This document shows positions 26,235 through 34,343 of a DNA stretch of 64,000 nucleotides, one piece after another. The DNA is from an uncultured Lachnospiraceae bacterium (GTDB lineage: Bacteria; Bacillota; Clostridia; Lachnospirales; Lachnospiraceae): positions 1-64,000 of the forward strand of contig CANOZK010000010.1 in the NCBI GenBank assembly GCA_947571775.1. The letters are read 5' to 3'. Positions within the stretch are counted from its first letter, which is position 1. Each line of letters begins with the position of its first letter. A program made the translations under genes and the position numbers. The notes beneath the pieces were generated by a model. That model made no database searches, was not told the DNA's origin, and saw only the letters and a program-made list of their open reading frames with translations.

Positions 26235-27068
26235 ATGAGTAAATTACTGAAAATCGGACTGCTGGGCGCGCTTATCTTTTTTACCATGGGTATAGGGCTG
26301 TTAATCGCTGCGGTTGCTCTGGGAGCTACCTGGTCAGCCTTTACAGAATCCGTGGATGTGGGGGAATTCACCCCCATAACAACGCTGCACAGCAAAACAG
26401 AACAAACGCTGTATTATCCAGAGGACGACGTCTATTCTCTTGATATCGAATTTGGCAAAGGGACACTGGAATTAAGGGAAACCGACGAGGACCAGATTAT
26501 GGTAGAAATATTGTCCGATCCCTCCCATGCCGTGACCTCCGAGATGATCGGCAAAACGCTGAAAATCTCCACCAAAAACAATGCGCTGCGCGAAGATACC
26601 AATCTGCGCATTTATATCCCGGAGGACAATTACTTCGAGAAAGCCAATCTGGAGCTGGGAGCAGCCGTTGTCACAGTGGATATGCTGGAAGCCGACAAGC
26701 TGGAAGTAGAACTGGGCGCGGGAACGTTCAGCGCAGGCGAAATCTTGTCCGATAAATCTACCTGGGAAGTGGGCGTAGGCGAACTAATCCTGGATTATCT
26801 GGATTGCGAAGACGTGGACATCAACTGCGGCATGGGCTGTGTAACGGTGGCTCTGGCCAACAGCCGGGAGGACTATAAATACGACGTTACCTGCAATATG
26901 GGCGATGTAGCCATCGGAGACGATCACTTCTCCATTGGCCACCACACAGTGAAGGGCGAGGACGCCGACGGAAAAATCAATGTTGAATGCGGCATGGGAA
27001 CCGTTGATTTAACCTTTGATGATGATTCCGAAACTACCTATTATACAATAGATAACATAGCTGAATAA
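26235..27068 (+). CDS. DUF4097-family beta-helix protein (membrane anchored)
   Basis: 277 residues. A membrane helix (about 7-33) precedes a repetitive beta-strand domain with recurring Gly-rich units (LEVELGAGTFSAG, WEVGVGELILD, VECGMGTVDLTF). DUF4097 proteins are often encoded with PadR or LiaRS-type stress systems and are predicted to be exposed outside the membrane. Its stop codon overlaps the -35 of the following SASP promoter. Confidence 0.85.
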   Translation: MSKLLKIGLLGALIFFTMGIGLLIAAVALGATWSAFTESVDVGEFTPITTLHSKTEQTLYYPEDDVYSLDIEFGKGTLELRETDEDQIMVEILSDPSHAVTSEMIGKTLKISTKNNALREDTNLRIYIPEDNYFEKANLELGAAVVTVDMLEADKLEVELGAGTFSAGEILSDKSTWEVGVGELILDYLDCEDVDINCGMGCVTVALANSREDYKYDVTCNMGDVAIGDDHFSIGHHTVKGEDADGKINVECGMGTVDLTFDDDSETTYYTIDNIAE

Positions 27069-27092
27069 AAAAACCACAAACCGTTCATACTC
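27063..27092 (+). promoter_or_regulatory. Sigma-G type promoter for the SASP gene
   Basis: GAATA (27063-27067), 18-base spacer and CATACTC (27086-27092) match the forespore sigma-G pattern (last -10 base off). It lies 65 bases before a gene class controlled by sigma-G in Bacillus. Confidence 0.6.
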
Positions 27093-27156
27093 TTAGATGG
27101 CGATTTCTAATTACTAAACCGAATAGATAGAATCTGTCAAAAGAAAAGGAGTATGA

Positions 27157-27354
27157 ATGATGGGAAAGAAGAAAGAAAAAGAAATCAATCTGGATGAACT
27201 GACGCCTCAAGAGAAACTCAAATACGAAATTGCCGAAGAATTGGGTCTGCTGGATCAGGTGCTGGAAAACGGCTGGAAGAGCCTGCCTGCCAGAGACACC
27301 GGACGCATCGGCGGATTGATGACCAGGAGAAAGAAACAACTGGAGCGCGTTTGA
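27157..27354 (+). CDS. Small acid-soluble spore protein, alpha/beta-like (divergent)
   Basis: 65 residues. The alpha/beta SASP plan is recognisable: a germination-protease-like site YEIAEELG (23-30) and the DNA-binding block ARDTGRIGGLMTRR (about 46-59). The N-terminus is unusually charged (MMGKKKEKEINLDE), as in the minor SspF-type proteins of clostridia. SASPs coat spore DNA and protect it from UV and heat. AAAGGAG precedes the start. Confidence 0.8.
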   Translation: MMGKKKEKEINLDELTPQEKLKYEIAEELGLLDQVLENGWKSLPARDTGRIGGLMTRRKKQLERV

Positions 27355-27433
27355 AAAATCATAACCGATGGAAAAGCACGAAGATTGCCCTTTTCACATA
27401 AACTATAAAGAAATCCCCAAAGAGGTGCAATTT

Positions 27434-28060
27434 TTGAAAACTTTCCAAAAGCCCCTGACGGTAGAGGAGGAGCGCTATTATCTGGAAAAATACCGTTCGG
27501 GGAACCCTAAGGCAAAGGATATCCTGGTAGAACGAAACCTGCGCCTAGTGGCACATATCGCCAAGAAATACCAGGGGTTGGATGAAGATTTGGATGACCT
27601 GATTTCGATTGGAACCATCGGCCTGATCAAAGCCGTTTCCACGTTTAACTTGAATAAACAGACACGCCTGAGCACGTATGCCGCGCGGTGTATCGACAAC
27701 GAGCTTCTGATGTTCCTGCGTTCCAGGAAGAAATATTCACGGGAGGTTTCCCTGTATGAGCCAATCGGTACCGATAAAGAAGGCAATGAGATCAACCTTC
27801 TGGACATTATGGAAAGCCCCCCGGTGGATGTCGTAGAACAATATACACAAAAAGAACAGTTGAAACGATTATCACAGCTCATATCCGATACCTTGAACTC
27901 CAAAGAATTTGAAGTCATCAAATATCGGTACGGCCTGTATGGGGAAGACGAACTTACGCAGCGGGAAATTGCCCAGAAGCTGGGCATTAGCCGCTCTTAT
28001 GTCTCTCGGATCGAAAAGAATGCCCTTGCAAAGCTCCGGCAGCTATTCCTCCCTGCGTAA
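27434..28060 (+). CDS. sigK: RNA polymerase sporulation sigma factor SigK
   Basis: Late mother-cell sigma factor for cortex and coat genes. Regions 2 (LVAHIAKKYQGLDEDLDDLISIGTIGLIK in part) and 4 (QREIAQKLGISRSYVSRIEK) are complete. The frame is open from ATG at 27368, but that start has no ribosome site. TTG at 27434 has AAAGAGGTG seven bases before it and yields KTFQKPLTVEEERYY, the usual mature N-terminus (208 residues). Either way no hydrophobic pro-sequence is seen, and the gene is not split by a skin-type element. The last 18 bases overlap the U32 gene on the other strand. Confidence 0.88.
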   Translation: MKTFQKPLTVEEERYYLEKYRSGNPKAKDILVERNLRLVAHIAKKYQGLDEDLDDLISIGTIGLIKAVSTFNLNKQTRLSTYAARCIDNELLMFLRSRKKYSREVSLYEPIGTDKEGNEINLLDIMESPPVDVVEQYTQKEQLKRLSQLISDTLNSKEFEVIKYRYGLYGEDELTQREIAQKLGISRSYVSRIEKNALAKLRQLFLPA

Positions 28061-29293
28061 AATATCATATTCTTTCAGATGTTCGTTCAATCGTACATAC
28101 AATACTTCACGAGAATGAGGCGCACTCTCCCTCTGCCTGCCCTCCTCGTCCAACAGTTCCAAAACCACGGCCTTTTGATTGGTCCCGTCCGGCCTCATAA
28201 TTTCTATGGCATCTCCTACCGAAAACTTATTCTTCTGGGTAATCCGGCCAAGTCCCCGGCCATCCACGTCTTCCACATAGCCCAAATAGGTATACCCTTT
28301 CTCATAAGTATTTTCATCATAAATCTGCGTATGTTCGTCCGGTTTGCCATAGAAAAAGCCCGTGGTAAACTGACGATACGTACAATTCGATATCTGTTCC
28401 CGATACCAATCCATGTTGTCTCGGTATTTCTCCACGCTTTCCATGCAGTCGTCAATGGCCTTGCGATAAGTCCGCGCCACTGTGGCCACATAAAGGGCGG
28501 CGCGCATTCTTCCTTCTATCTTGAAGCTGTCGATTCCCGCTTCCAGCAGATCATCCACATGCTCAATCATGCACAGATCCTTAGAGTTAAACAGATAAGT
28601 CCCCCTGTCGTTTTCATACACCGGCAGATAGACTCCCGGCCTTTGTTCCTCCACCACTGCATATTTCCAGCGGCAGGGATGGGTACAAGCCCCCTGGTTG
28701 GCGTCCCGCCCGGTAAAATAATTGCTGAGCAGGCATCTGCCGGAATAGGAAATGCACATAGCTCCGTGTACAAAGCTTTCAATCTCCATATCTTCCGGAA
28801 TCTTTCGGCGGATCTCCCGGATCTCCTCCAGGGACAGTTCTCTGGCGGACACCACCCGCTTTGCCCCCATCCGATGCCAGAACAAATACGTGCCGTAATT
28901 GGTATTGTTGGCCTGGGTGCTGATATGCCGCTCAATCTCTGGACAGACCTCGCAGGCGATATCGTAAATCCCTGGGTCGGAGATAATCAGAGCATCTGGT
29001 TTGATTTTTTTTAACTCCTGAAAATACGCGCGCACACCGTCCAGATCCTGGTTATGGGCCAAAATATTGGCGGTCACATAGACGCTGACTCCCCGGCTAT
29101 GGGCAAAAGAGATTCCCTCTTTCAGCTCTTCCATTGAAAAGTTGCGCGCCTTTGCCCGAAGGCCGTAGGCATCCCCGCCCACATACACCGCATCTGCCCC
29201 ATAAATTACTGCGATTTTCAGAACTTCCAGGCTATTGGCGGGTATGAGCAGCTCTGGCTTCTTTCTAACAATCTCTTTCAAAACGTTCTCCAT
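28043..29293 (-). CDS. U32-family peptidase-like protein (TrhP/YegQ type)
   Basis: About 416 residues. The U32 core ELLIPANSLEVLKIAVIYGADAVYVGG opens the protein; the conserved centre carries the cysteines of HGAMCISYSGRCLLSNYFTGRDANQGACTHPCRW (written here in overlapping parts: HGAMCISYSGRC, GACTHPCRW). Relatives (TrhP, RlhA) hydroxylate tRNA or rRNA using prephenate-derived chemistry; others were named collagenases. The frame starts with GTG at 29299; ATG at 29293 is two codons later and neither has a strong ribosome site. It overlaps the O-methyltransferase by about 30 bases. Confidence 0.88.
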   Translation of the reverse strand: MENVLKEIVRKKPELLIPANSLEVLKIAVIYGADAVYVGGDAYGLRAKARNFSMEELKEGISFAHSRGVSVYVTANILAHNQDLDGVRAYFQELKKIKPDALIISDPGIYDIACEVCPEIERHISTQANNTNYGTYLFWHRMGAKRVVSARELSLEEIREIRRKIPEDMEIESFVHGAMCISYSGRCLLSNYFTGRDANQGACTHPCRWKYAVVEEQRPGVYLPVYENDRGTYLFNSKDLCMIEHVDDLLEAGIDSFKIEGRMRAALYVATVARTYRKAIDDCMESVEKYRDNMDWYREQISNCTYRQFTTGFFYGKPDEHTQIYDENTYEKGYTYLGYVEDVDGRGLGRITQKNKFSVGDAIEIMRPDGTNQKAVVLELLDEEGRQRESAPHSREVLYVRLNEHLKEYDILRREE

Positions 29294-29936
29294 TTTCACA
29301 TTTTTTTACACTCATCGCAAGGCCGTCACCCAAGGGAAGCACGCACGTGTGCAGTTCGGGATGATGGGTCAGCTCATATAAATAATCCCGCATCCGTTTG
29401 TGAATGGTGCGGTTCCTGCGCTCCACCAGAAAACGCGATTGGATAATCTCCCCTTCCTGAAGAACATTATCTGAAAGGAGCATCCCTCCCGGCGAGAGCA
29501 GCCGCAGAATGTCCGGCAGCCAGCGGATGTACTGCCCCTTGGCTGCATCCATGAAAATGCATTCATAAACGCCGGACAGCTTCGCAAGGATCTTCCCCGC
29601 ATCTCCTTCCAGCAGACGAATCTGCCCTTCCCGTTTGTATTTGCGAAAATTTTCTTGTGCCGCGGTGATACGCGGTGCATAATTTTCAATCGTGGTAATC
29701 TGGCAGTCCCTCGGCGCGTATTCACACATCAAAAGGGCGGAGAAACCAACGGCCGTCCCCACCTCCAAAATGCTGCGGGGCTGATGAAGCGTGAGGGCTG
29801 TCCGCAGAAAGCTCTGAGTTTCTCTGCGAATAACCGGTATCAACGCCTCCCTTGCCTTCTGCTCGATCTGTCTCAAATAGGAAGGGCAGCCGGCGTCCAG
29901 GGAATTAATATAGGCTGTGAGCCTCTCCTGTTCCAT
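29265..29936 (-). CDS. O-methyltransferase (YrrM / class I SAM, TrmR-like)
   Basis: 223 residues with the SAM motif ILEVGTAVGFSALLMCEYAP and metal-site FMDAAKGQY, typical of catechol-O-methyltransferase-like proteins. YrrM/TrmR of Bacillus methylates 5-hydroxyuridine in tRNA, and U32 proteins make that hydroxyl group, so the pairing with the downstream U32 gene suggests a shared tRNA wobble-uridine pathway. ATG at 29936 overlaps the stop of the upstream gene (TGATG). Confidence 0.88.
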   Translation of the reverse strand: MEQERLTAYINSLDAGCPSYLRQIEQKAREALIPVIRRETQSFLRTALTLHQPRSILEVGTAVGFSALLMCEYAPRDCQITTIENYAPRITAAQENFRKYKREGQIRLLEGDAGKILAKLSGVYECIFMDAAKGQYIRWLPDILRLLSPGGMLLSDNVLQEGEIIQSRFLVERRNRTIHKRMRDYLYELTHHPELHTCVLPLGDGLAMSVKKCENGERFERDC

Positions 29937-30343
29937 CACCAGATCTCCTCCTCTGTACTTTCATCCTCTTCTGCCCCGGCCAAAACGGCCATAATCTGAT
30001 CCGGCGTAAAGGCTGTGCTCAGGATATAAGTCCCCGGCGTCAGCTTTCCCTTATAAACAGACAGCTTTTCCTGGATATAAAATACTTTGGCATCTTTGAT
30101 CAGCCCTTTTTTCTTCAAAGTTTTCCCGATATTGTATACCGAAGCCCCTTCCTTGATGACCACAGTGATCTCCTGTCCGTCTCCCGGACTCATCGCCTGT
30201 TGGTTAAAGATATCATATCCAAAACAGTAAGCCGCTCTTCCCATCCAGATAATCAAGACAAGAATCCCAATGTAAAGTACGATGCGAAAAAAACCACTCG
30301 CTACTGCCACCCCATGATCTTGATTCGTACTGATATTTGACAT
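29936..30343 (-). CDS. MltG/YceG-like N-terminal domain protein (no catalytic part)
   Basis: 135 residues: a membrane helix (about 20-40), then a LysM-like module (EITVVIKEGASVYNIGKTLKK...KLTPGTYILS) that matches the start of MltG endolytic transglycosylases. The C-terminal catalytic domain with its essential Glu is absent; the protein ends in an acidic tail. The start at 30343 has GGAGGGAAG; an extension of 11 codons upstream would be translated from the two-hairpin element and is unlikely. It may be a regulator or peptidoglycan-binding stub. Confidence 0.75.
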   Translation of the reverse strand: MSNISTNQDHGVAVASGFFRIVLYIGILVLIIWMGRAAYCFGYDIFNQQAMSPGDGQEITVVIKEGASVYNIGKTLKKKGLIKDAKVFYIQEKLSVYKGKLTPGTYILSTAFTPDQIMAVLAGAEEDESTEEEIW

Positions 30344-30354
30344 GCTTCCCTCCG

Positions 30355-30407
30355 CCTGACGCACTTGCCGCGTCATCCAGATAGATTTGGAAGTTTCCTT
30401 CCAAACC
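30355..30407 (-). repeat. Two-hairpin intergenic element, copy 2
   Basis: On the minus strand: TTTGGAAG / CTTCCAAA, a perfect 8-bp stem with a GAAA loop (30386-30405), then TGACGC / GCGTCA with loop GGCAAGT (30357-30375), then the GGAGGG ribosome site of the MltG-like gene. Order, second stem and position relative to the start codon match copy 1 at 14116-14168. Confidence 0.7.
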
Positions 30408-30424
30408 CTCTCCCGATCTTCCGA

Positions 30425-30775
30425 TTATTCATACAACGCTGCGCCGGGGACATGGATATCAATTCCTCCATTGATTTCCAGACTGATATACTGGAGGAGC
30501 TTGCACAGATCCAGTTCCGCTTGAAGATACGAGTTTACCTGCGGAATCTTCTTCAAAGCCTGTGACTCCTCGTCCAGCGCACGGATTCCCTGGAACAGCT
30601 TCTGCGGATCTTTTTGCGTATGGAGCCGATAATTTGCCCGGTTAAAATCATCTACCCGCCGTTTTAGCTGCGGATTTTCATCCAGGACGGCTTCTGCCTG
30701 CTTGTAGATGCGGTATTCGTTGCTGTCTTTGATGGCCTGAATCAAAAGTTCCATATATTCTGTAATCTTGTCCAT
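30425..30775 (-). CDS. YlbF-family regulator
   Basis: 116-residue helical protein of the YlbF/YmcA (Com_YlbF) family. In Bacillus these form the Y-complex that steers RNase Y and affects competence, biofilm and sporulation. Here it lies 15 bases after the RNase J gene, consistent with an RNA-processing role. The usual C-terminal Cys residues for Fe-S binding in YlbF are not evident apart from one Cys (LDLCKLLQ). Confidence 0.85.
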   Translation of the reverse strand: MDKITEYMELLIQAIKDSNEYRIYKQAEAVLDENPQLKRRVDDFNRANYRLHTQKDPQKLFQGIRALDEESQALKKIPQVNSYLQAELDLCKLLQYISLEINGGIDIHVPGAALYE

Positions 30776-30790
30776 AAGCCTGATTTCCCT

Positions 30791-32662
30791 TTATGCTTCC
30801 ATAATAATCGGCAGAATCATCGGCCTCCTCTTGGTGCGCTTCCAAAGATAATCGCTAAGGGAATCTTTCACAACAGTCTTAATCCTGCCCCAATCCCCGA
30901 TCCGTTTCTCCAGACAGGAATTCAGGGCTTCCTCCACCACAGCTTTCGCCTGGCCCATCAGATCCTCGGATTCCCGCACATAGACAAAGCCTCGCGATAC
31001 GATATCCGGCCCGGACAACACGATATTGGTGCGGCGTTCCAGCGCCATCACCACAATCATAATCCCGTCCTCTGCCAGATGCTGGCGGTCGCGCAGCACA
31101 ATATTGCCCACATCGCCAACTCCGAGGCCATCCACAAGAATCGCCCCGACCGGAACATTTCCAGTTATCGCCGCGCCGTCTTCATCCATTTCCAGTACAT
31201 TTCCAGACCGCAGGATAAAAATATGATCTTTGGGAATCCCCAAGCTTTCCGCCAAATGCGCCTGCGCTTTTAAATGCCGGTATTCCCCGTGAGCCGGCAC
31301 GGCATATTTGGGATGCACCAGAGAATAAATCAATTTGATTTCTTCCTGGCATGCATGGCCGGACACATGAGCATCCTGGAAAATCACCTCCGCGCCCTTT
31401 TGTGAAAGCTCGTTGATCACCCTGGATACAGCCTTTTCATTTCCTGGTATTGGATTTGAGCTGAAAATAATGGTATCCCCCGGCTTGATGGAAATCTTCT
31501 TGTGTATATTTGCCGCCATCCGGGATAGCGCGGCCATGGATTCCCCCTGGCTGCCTGTGGTAATCAGCACCACCTGCTCGTCCGGGTAATTCTTGAGCTG
31601 GTCAACTTCAATTAGCGTTTTTTCTGGTATTTTCAGGTAGCCCAATTCGGACGCAGTTCCAATTACGTTGACCATGCTGCGCCCTTCCACCACCACTTTT
31701 CTGCCATATTTATATGCAGAATTGATAATCTGCTGAACCCGGTCTACGTTAGAAGCGAACGTCGCAATGATGATTCTGGAATTCCTGTGTTCATTGAAAA
31801 TATTATCAAACACCCGGCCCACCGTGCGCTCTGACATGGTAAATCCCGGCCGCTCCGCGTTGGTGCTGTCACACATCAGCGCTAGCACGCCCTTTTTTCC
31901 AATCTCCGCGAACCGCTGCAAGTCAATGGCGTCTCCGAACACCGGCGTGTAGTCCACTTTAAAGTCTCCGGTATGAACCACAATCCCCGCTGGGGAATAG
32001 ATCGCCAGCGCCGCCGCGTCCTGAATGCTATGGTTCGTTTTGATAAATTCTACGGCAAAATCCCCCAGATTGATGACCTGTCCGTATCTGACCACCTTGC
32101 GCCTTGTCGTTCTGAGAAGATTATGTTCTTTTAACTTATTTTCAATCAGACCGATGGTCAGCTTTGTGGCGTAAACCGGGACATTGAGCTGCTTGAGCAC
32201 GTAAGGCAGGGCGCCGATGTGATCCTCATGCCCATGGGTAATCACAAACCCTTTGACTTTGCTGTAATTGTCTTTCAGATATGTGATATCTGGAATCACC
32301 AGGTCGATACCCAGCATATCGTCTTCTGGAAAAGACAGTCCGCAGTCTACCACAACAATGCTGTCCTCATATTCAAAAGCCGTGATATTCATTCCGATCT
32401 GTTCCAGCCCGCCCAACGGGATAACCTTTAGCTTCGATTCATTCTTTTTGTTTTTGCGCGGAACCGGCCTGGGATTCTTATTGTTTACTTTCGCCGGAAG
32501 CTGCTTGGAAGGATTGTAATAATTCCTTCTTGTGTTGCCGCGCCCGGGGCCTTTTCCCATATTCTGTGTGTTTTTCCTGGGATATGTCCGATTGTTCGCT
32601 GTATTTCTTCCTCCATTCCATGTGTCGCTGTTTCCATTATGATTCACTGTCTCGTTACTCAA
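30791..32662 (-). CDS. rnjA: Ribonuclease J
   Basis: About 623 residues. Metallo-beta-lactamase motif ITHGHEDHIGALPY, the beta-CASP domain and the C-terminal domain are intact, preceded by a disordered Asn/Arg/Lys/Pro-rich N-terminal extension of about 80 residues (TYPRKNTQNMGKG...). RNase J is a 5'-to-3' exo- and endonuclease for mRNA decay and rRNA maturation. The longest frame starts at ATG 32677, but that ATG is embedded in a GGAGGTG that lies seven bases before TTG at 32662, so TTG is the better start. Confidence 0.93.
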   Translation of the reverse strand: MSNETVNHNGNSDTWNGGRNTANNRTYPRKNTQNMGKGPGRGNTRRNYYNPSKQLPAKVNNKNPRPVPRKNKKNESKLKVIPLGGLEQIGMNITAFEYEDSIVVVDCGLSFPEDDMLGIDLVIPDITYLKDNYSKVKGFVITHGHEDHIGALPYVLKQLNVPVYATKLTIGLIENKLKEHNLLRTTRRKVVRYGQVINLGDFAVEFIKTNHSIQDAAALAIYSPAGIVVHTGDFKVDYTPVFGDAIDLQRFAEIGKKGVLALMCDSTNAERPGFTMSERTVGRVFDNIFNEHRNSRIIIATFASNVDRVQQIINSAYKYGRKVVVEGRSMVNVIGTASELGYLKIPEKTLIEVDQLKNYPDEQVVLITTGSQGESMAALSRMAANIHKKISIKPGDTIIFSSNPIPGNEKAVSRVINELSQKGAEVIFQDAHVSGHACQEEIKLIYSLVHPKYAVPAHGEYRHLKAQAHLAESLGIPKDHIFILRSGNVLEMDEDGAAITGNVPVGAILVDGLGVGDVGNIVLRDRQHLAEDGIMIVVMALERRTNIVLSGPDIVSRGFVYVRESEDLMGQAKAVVEEALNSCLEKRIGDWGRIKTVVKDSLSDYLWKRTKRRPMILPIIMEA

Positions 32663-32692
32663 AAACTGCACCTCCATTATTCATGCGGCACA

Positions 32693-33145
32693 TTATTCCA
32701 TACTCATTTTCTTCTGGCACTCCTTACAATAACCATAAAATTTTACTTTGTGATCTACCACCTGAAACCCGTTGGTATTCCAAATATACTCTTCCAGCGG
32801 TTCCAACAAATCGCCGGCAAAAGAAAAAATCCTGCCACAAGAAAGGCATATTAAATGATGATGATGGTGCTGCGTTTTCGCATCTTTTGTTCCCATTCCA
32901 TAACGCACACATCCATCATCTAGTTCAATCCGATCAATTAACTGTAATTCCAATAAAAGCTGTATCGTCCGATAAACCGTTGCCAGCCCGATATCCGGGT
33001 ATTTTACTCGGACTACATCGTATATCTCTTCCGCAGTCAGGTGGCTGTCGTCACTGTCAGACAGCACTTCCAGCACCCCCATCCTCTGGGTTGTCACCTT
33101 CAGCCCCTTTTTTCGGAGCAGCTGCGTAAAACCTTCTCTGTCCAT
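32693..33145 (-). CDS. Fur-family metal/peroxide regulator
   Basis: 150 residues. Winged helix HLTAEEIYDVVRVKYPDIGLATVYRTIQ, regulatory His cluster HHHHH (about 91-96), and structural zinc pairs CLSC and CKEC. Which metal it senses (Fe, Zn or PerR-type peroxide) cannot be decided from sequence alone. The natural His run serves metal binding. It sits at the end of the ireB-ruvX-DUF1292 run. Confidence 0.92.
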   Translation of the reverse strand: MDREGFTQLLRKKGLKVTTQRMGVLEVLSDSDDSHLTAEEIYDVVRVKYPDIGLATVYRTIQLLLELQLIDRIELDDGCVRYGMGTKDAKTQHHHHHLICLSCGRIFSFAGDLLEPLEEYIWNTNGFQVVDHKVKFYGYCKECQKKMSME

Positions 33146-33181
33146 GACCGACCTCGTATAGAATAATCTGCTGCTGTCTTC

Positions 33182-33451
33182 TCAGAATTCCAATTCTGTA
33201 TCTTCCAGCATCTGTTCAAACACCTTTGACACGACTTCCAGTTCCCCTTCGTCTTCCACAAATTCATATTGCGCCACTTCACTGTCCTGCGCAGAAACTC
33301 CCGCCGACATATCTTTCAGGATGTACGCCTGGGATTCTTCCTCCTGGGAATCGGAAACCAACAAATAGTCACAGCCGCCGATCCGCGCCTGTTCTTCTAC
33401 ATAAAATTCCAAGCTCTGGCCGTCGTCTGCTTCCAGTCTTATTTTTTCCAT
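33182..33451 (-). CDS. DUF1292 protein (YrzB-like)
   Basis: 89-residue acidic protein of the DUF1292 family, with the FYVEEQARIGGCDYLLVSD core. It is nearly always found after ireB and ruvX in Firmicutes, as here. No function is known. Confidence 0.88.
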   Translation of the reverse strand: MEKIRLEADDGQSLEFYVEEQARIGGCDYLLVSDSQEEESQAYILKDMSAGVSAQDSEVAQYEFVEDEGELEVVSKVFEQMLEDTELEF

Positions 33452-33463
33452 ATATTTTTTGCT

Positions 33464-33886
33464 TCACTCTCTATGAAAATCCAAATATCCCTGCAAAATC
33501 ACCATTGCAGCCAATTCGTCCACGTACTTTTTCCGGTCTTCTTTTCGTACTCCAGTTTCTGCCATTATCCGGTTGGCCTCCACGGTAGTCAGCCTTTCGT
33601 CCCACATAACAACAGGCAGACCTGTCCGCTTTGTCAAAATTTTTTGAAATTCCAGCGATTTCTCAGCCCTGTCCCCGATTGTATTATCCATATGCTTTGG
33701 AAACCCCAGCACAATGGATCCCACCTGATATTCTTCAATCAAATCCTCAATCCGTGCCAAAGTCTGGCGCAGCCTTTTTTCCGACTTTCTGCGGATAATT
33801 TCCACACCCTGGGCAGTAATGCCCAGAGCATCGCTGACTGCCACTCCTACCGTCTTAGACCCGTAATCCAGTCCCATAATCCTCAT
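33464..33886 (-). CDS. ruvX: Pre-16S rRNA nuclease / RuvX (YqgF)
   Basis: 140-residue RNase H-like fold: starts [19 protein letters not shown] with the first catalytic Asp, then [17 protein letters not shown] and [10 protein letters not shown]. YqgF finishes the 5' end of 16S rRNA; it was earlier predicted as a Holliday-junction resolvase. It lies 4 bases after ireB. Confidence 0.93.
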   Translation of the reverse strand: MRIMGLDYGSKTVGVAVSDALGITAQGVEIIRRKSEKRLRQTLARIEDLIEEYQVGSIVLGFPKHMDNTIGDRAEKSLEFQKILTKRTGLPVVMWDERLTTVEANRIMAETGVRKEDRKKYVDELAAMVILQGYLDFHRE

Positions 33887-33890
33887 ATAA

Positions 33891-34160
33891 TCAACGTTCC
33901 CAGGACTTATTCCGAATGTACTCTATCAGCAGCTCTTCCACAAGCTCGTCCCGCTCAACTTTCATAATCATGCTCCGCGCCCCTTTGTGGCTGGTAATGT
34001 AAGTGGGATCTCCGGACATAATATAGCCTACGATCTGATTGACCGGATTGTAGCCTTTTTCATCCATGGCATTGTACACCAGATCCAGGACTTCCTTCAC
34101 TTGGATTTCTACTTCCGGTCTTGTTTTAAAATATTGTGTGTTATCAATATTTTCTCCCAT
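33891..34160 (-). CDS. ireB: IreB-family regulatory phosphoprotein (UPF0297)
   Basis: 89 residues, start [18 protein letters not shown]. In Enterococcus IreB is phosphorylated on Thr by the kinase IreK and influences cephalosporin resistance. First gene of the conserved ireB-ruvX-DUF1292 block; alaS, which often precedes it, is absent. Confidence 0.92.
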   Translation of the reverse strand: MGENIDNTQYFKTRPEVEIQVKEVLDLVYNAMDEKGYNPVNQIVGYIMSGDPTYITSHKGARSMIMKVERDELVEELLIEYIRNKSWER

Positions 34161-34294
34161 AATCTCTTCACGTCCTCACAAATATTTTCCACTTATTGTC
34201 TATTCTAATATAAAACATCCAAAATTACAATGAAAAATTTCTTAAATTCTAAATGAAAGATTTCTAGTTCTTCCATATCCGTCTGCGTTTTTTC

Positions 34295-34336
34295 AAAAAG
34301 GGACGCCGCAAACGGGAAGAATCCCTGTGGCGTCCC
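34295..34336 (-). terminator. Intrinsic terminator after mtaB
   Basis: Arms GGGACGCC (34300-34307) and GGCGTCCC (34329-34336) followed on the minus strand by TTTTT. It begins 8 bases after the mtaB stop. Confidence 0.85.
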
Positions 34337-34343
34337 ATTGTAT

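Noticed and set aside
27085..27339. Minus-strand frame of 84 residues
   Set aside because: It is antisense to the SASP gene, which has a sigma-G promoter and a ribosome site.
32849..32876. His run in the Fur-family protein as an engineered tag
   Set aside because: A native His cluster is normal at the Fur metal site.
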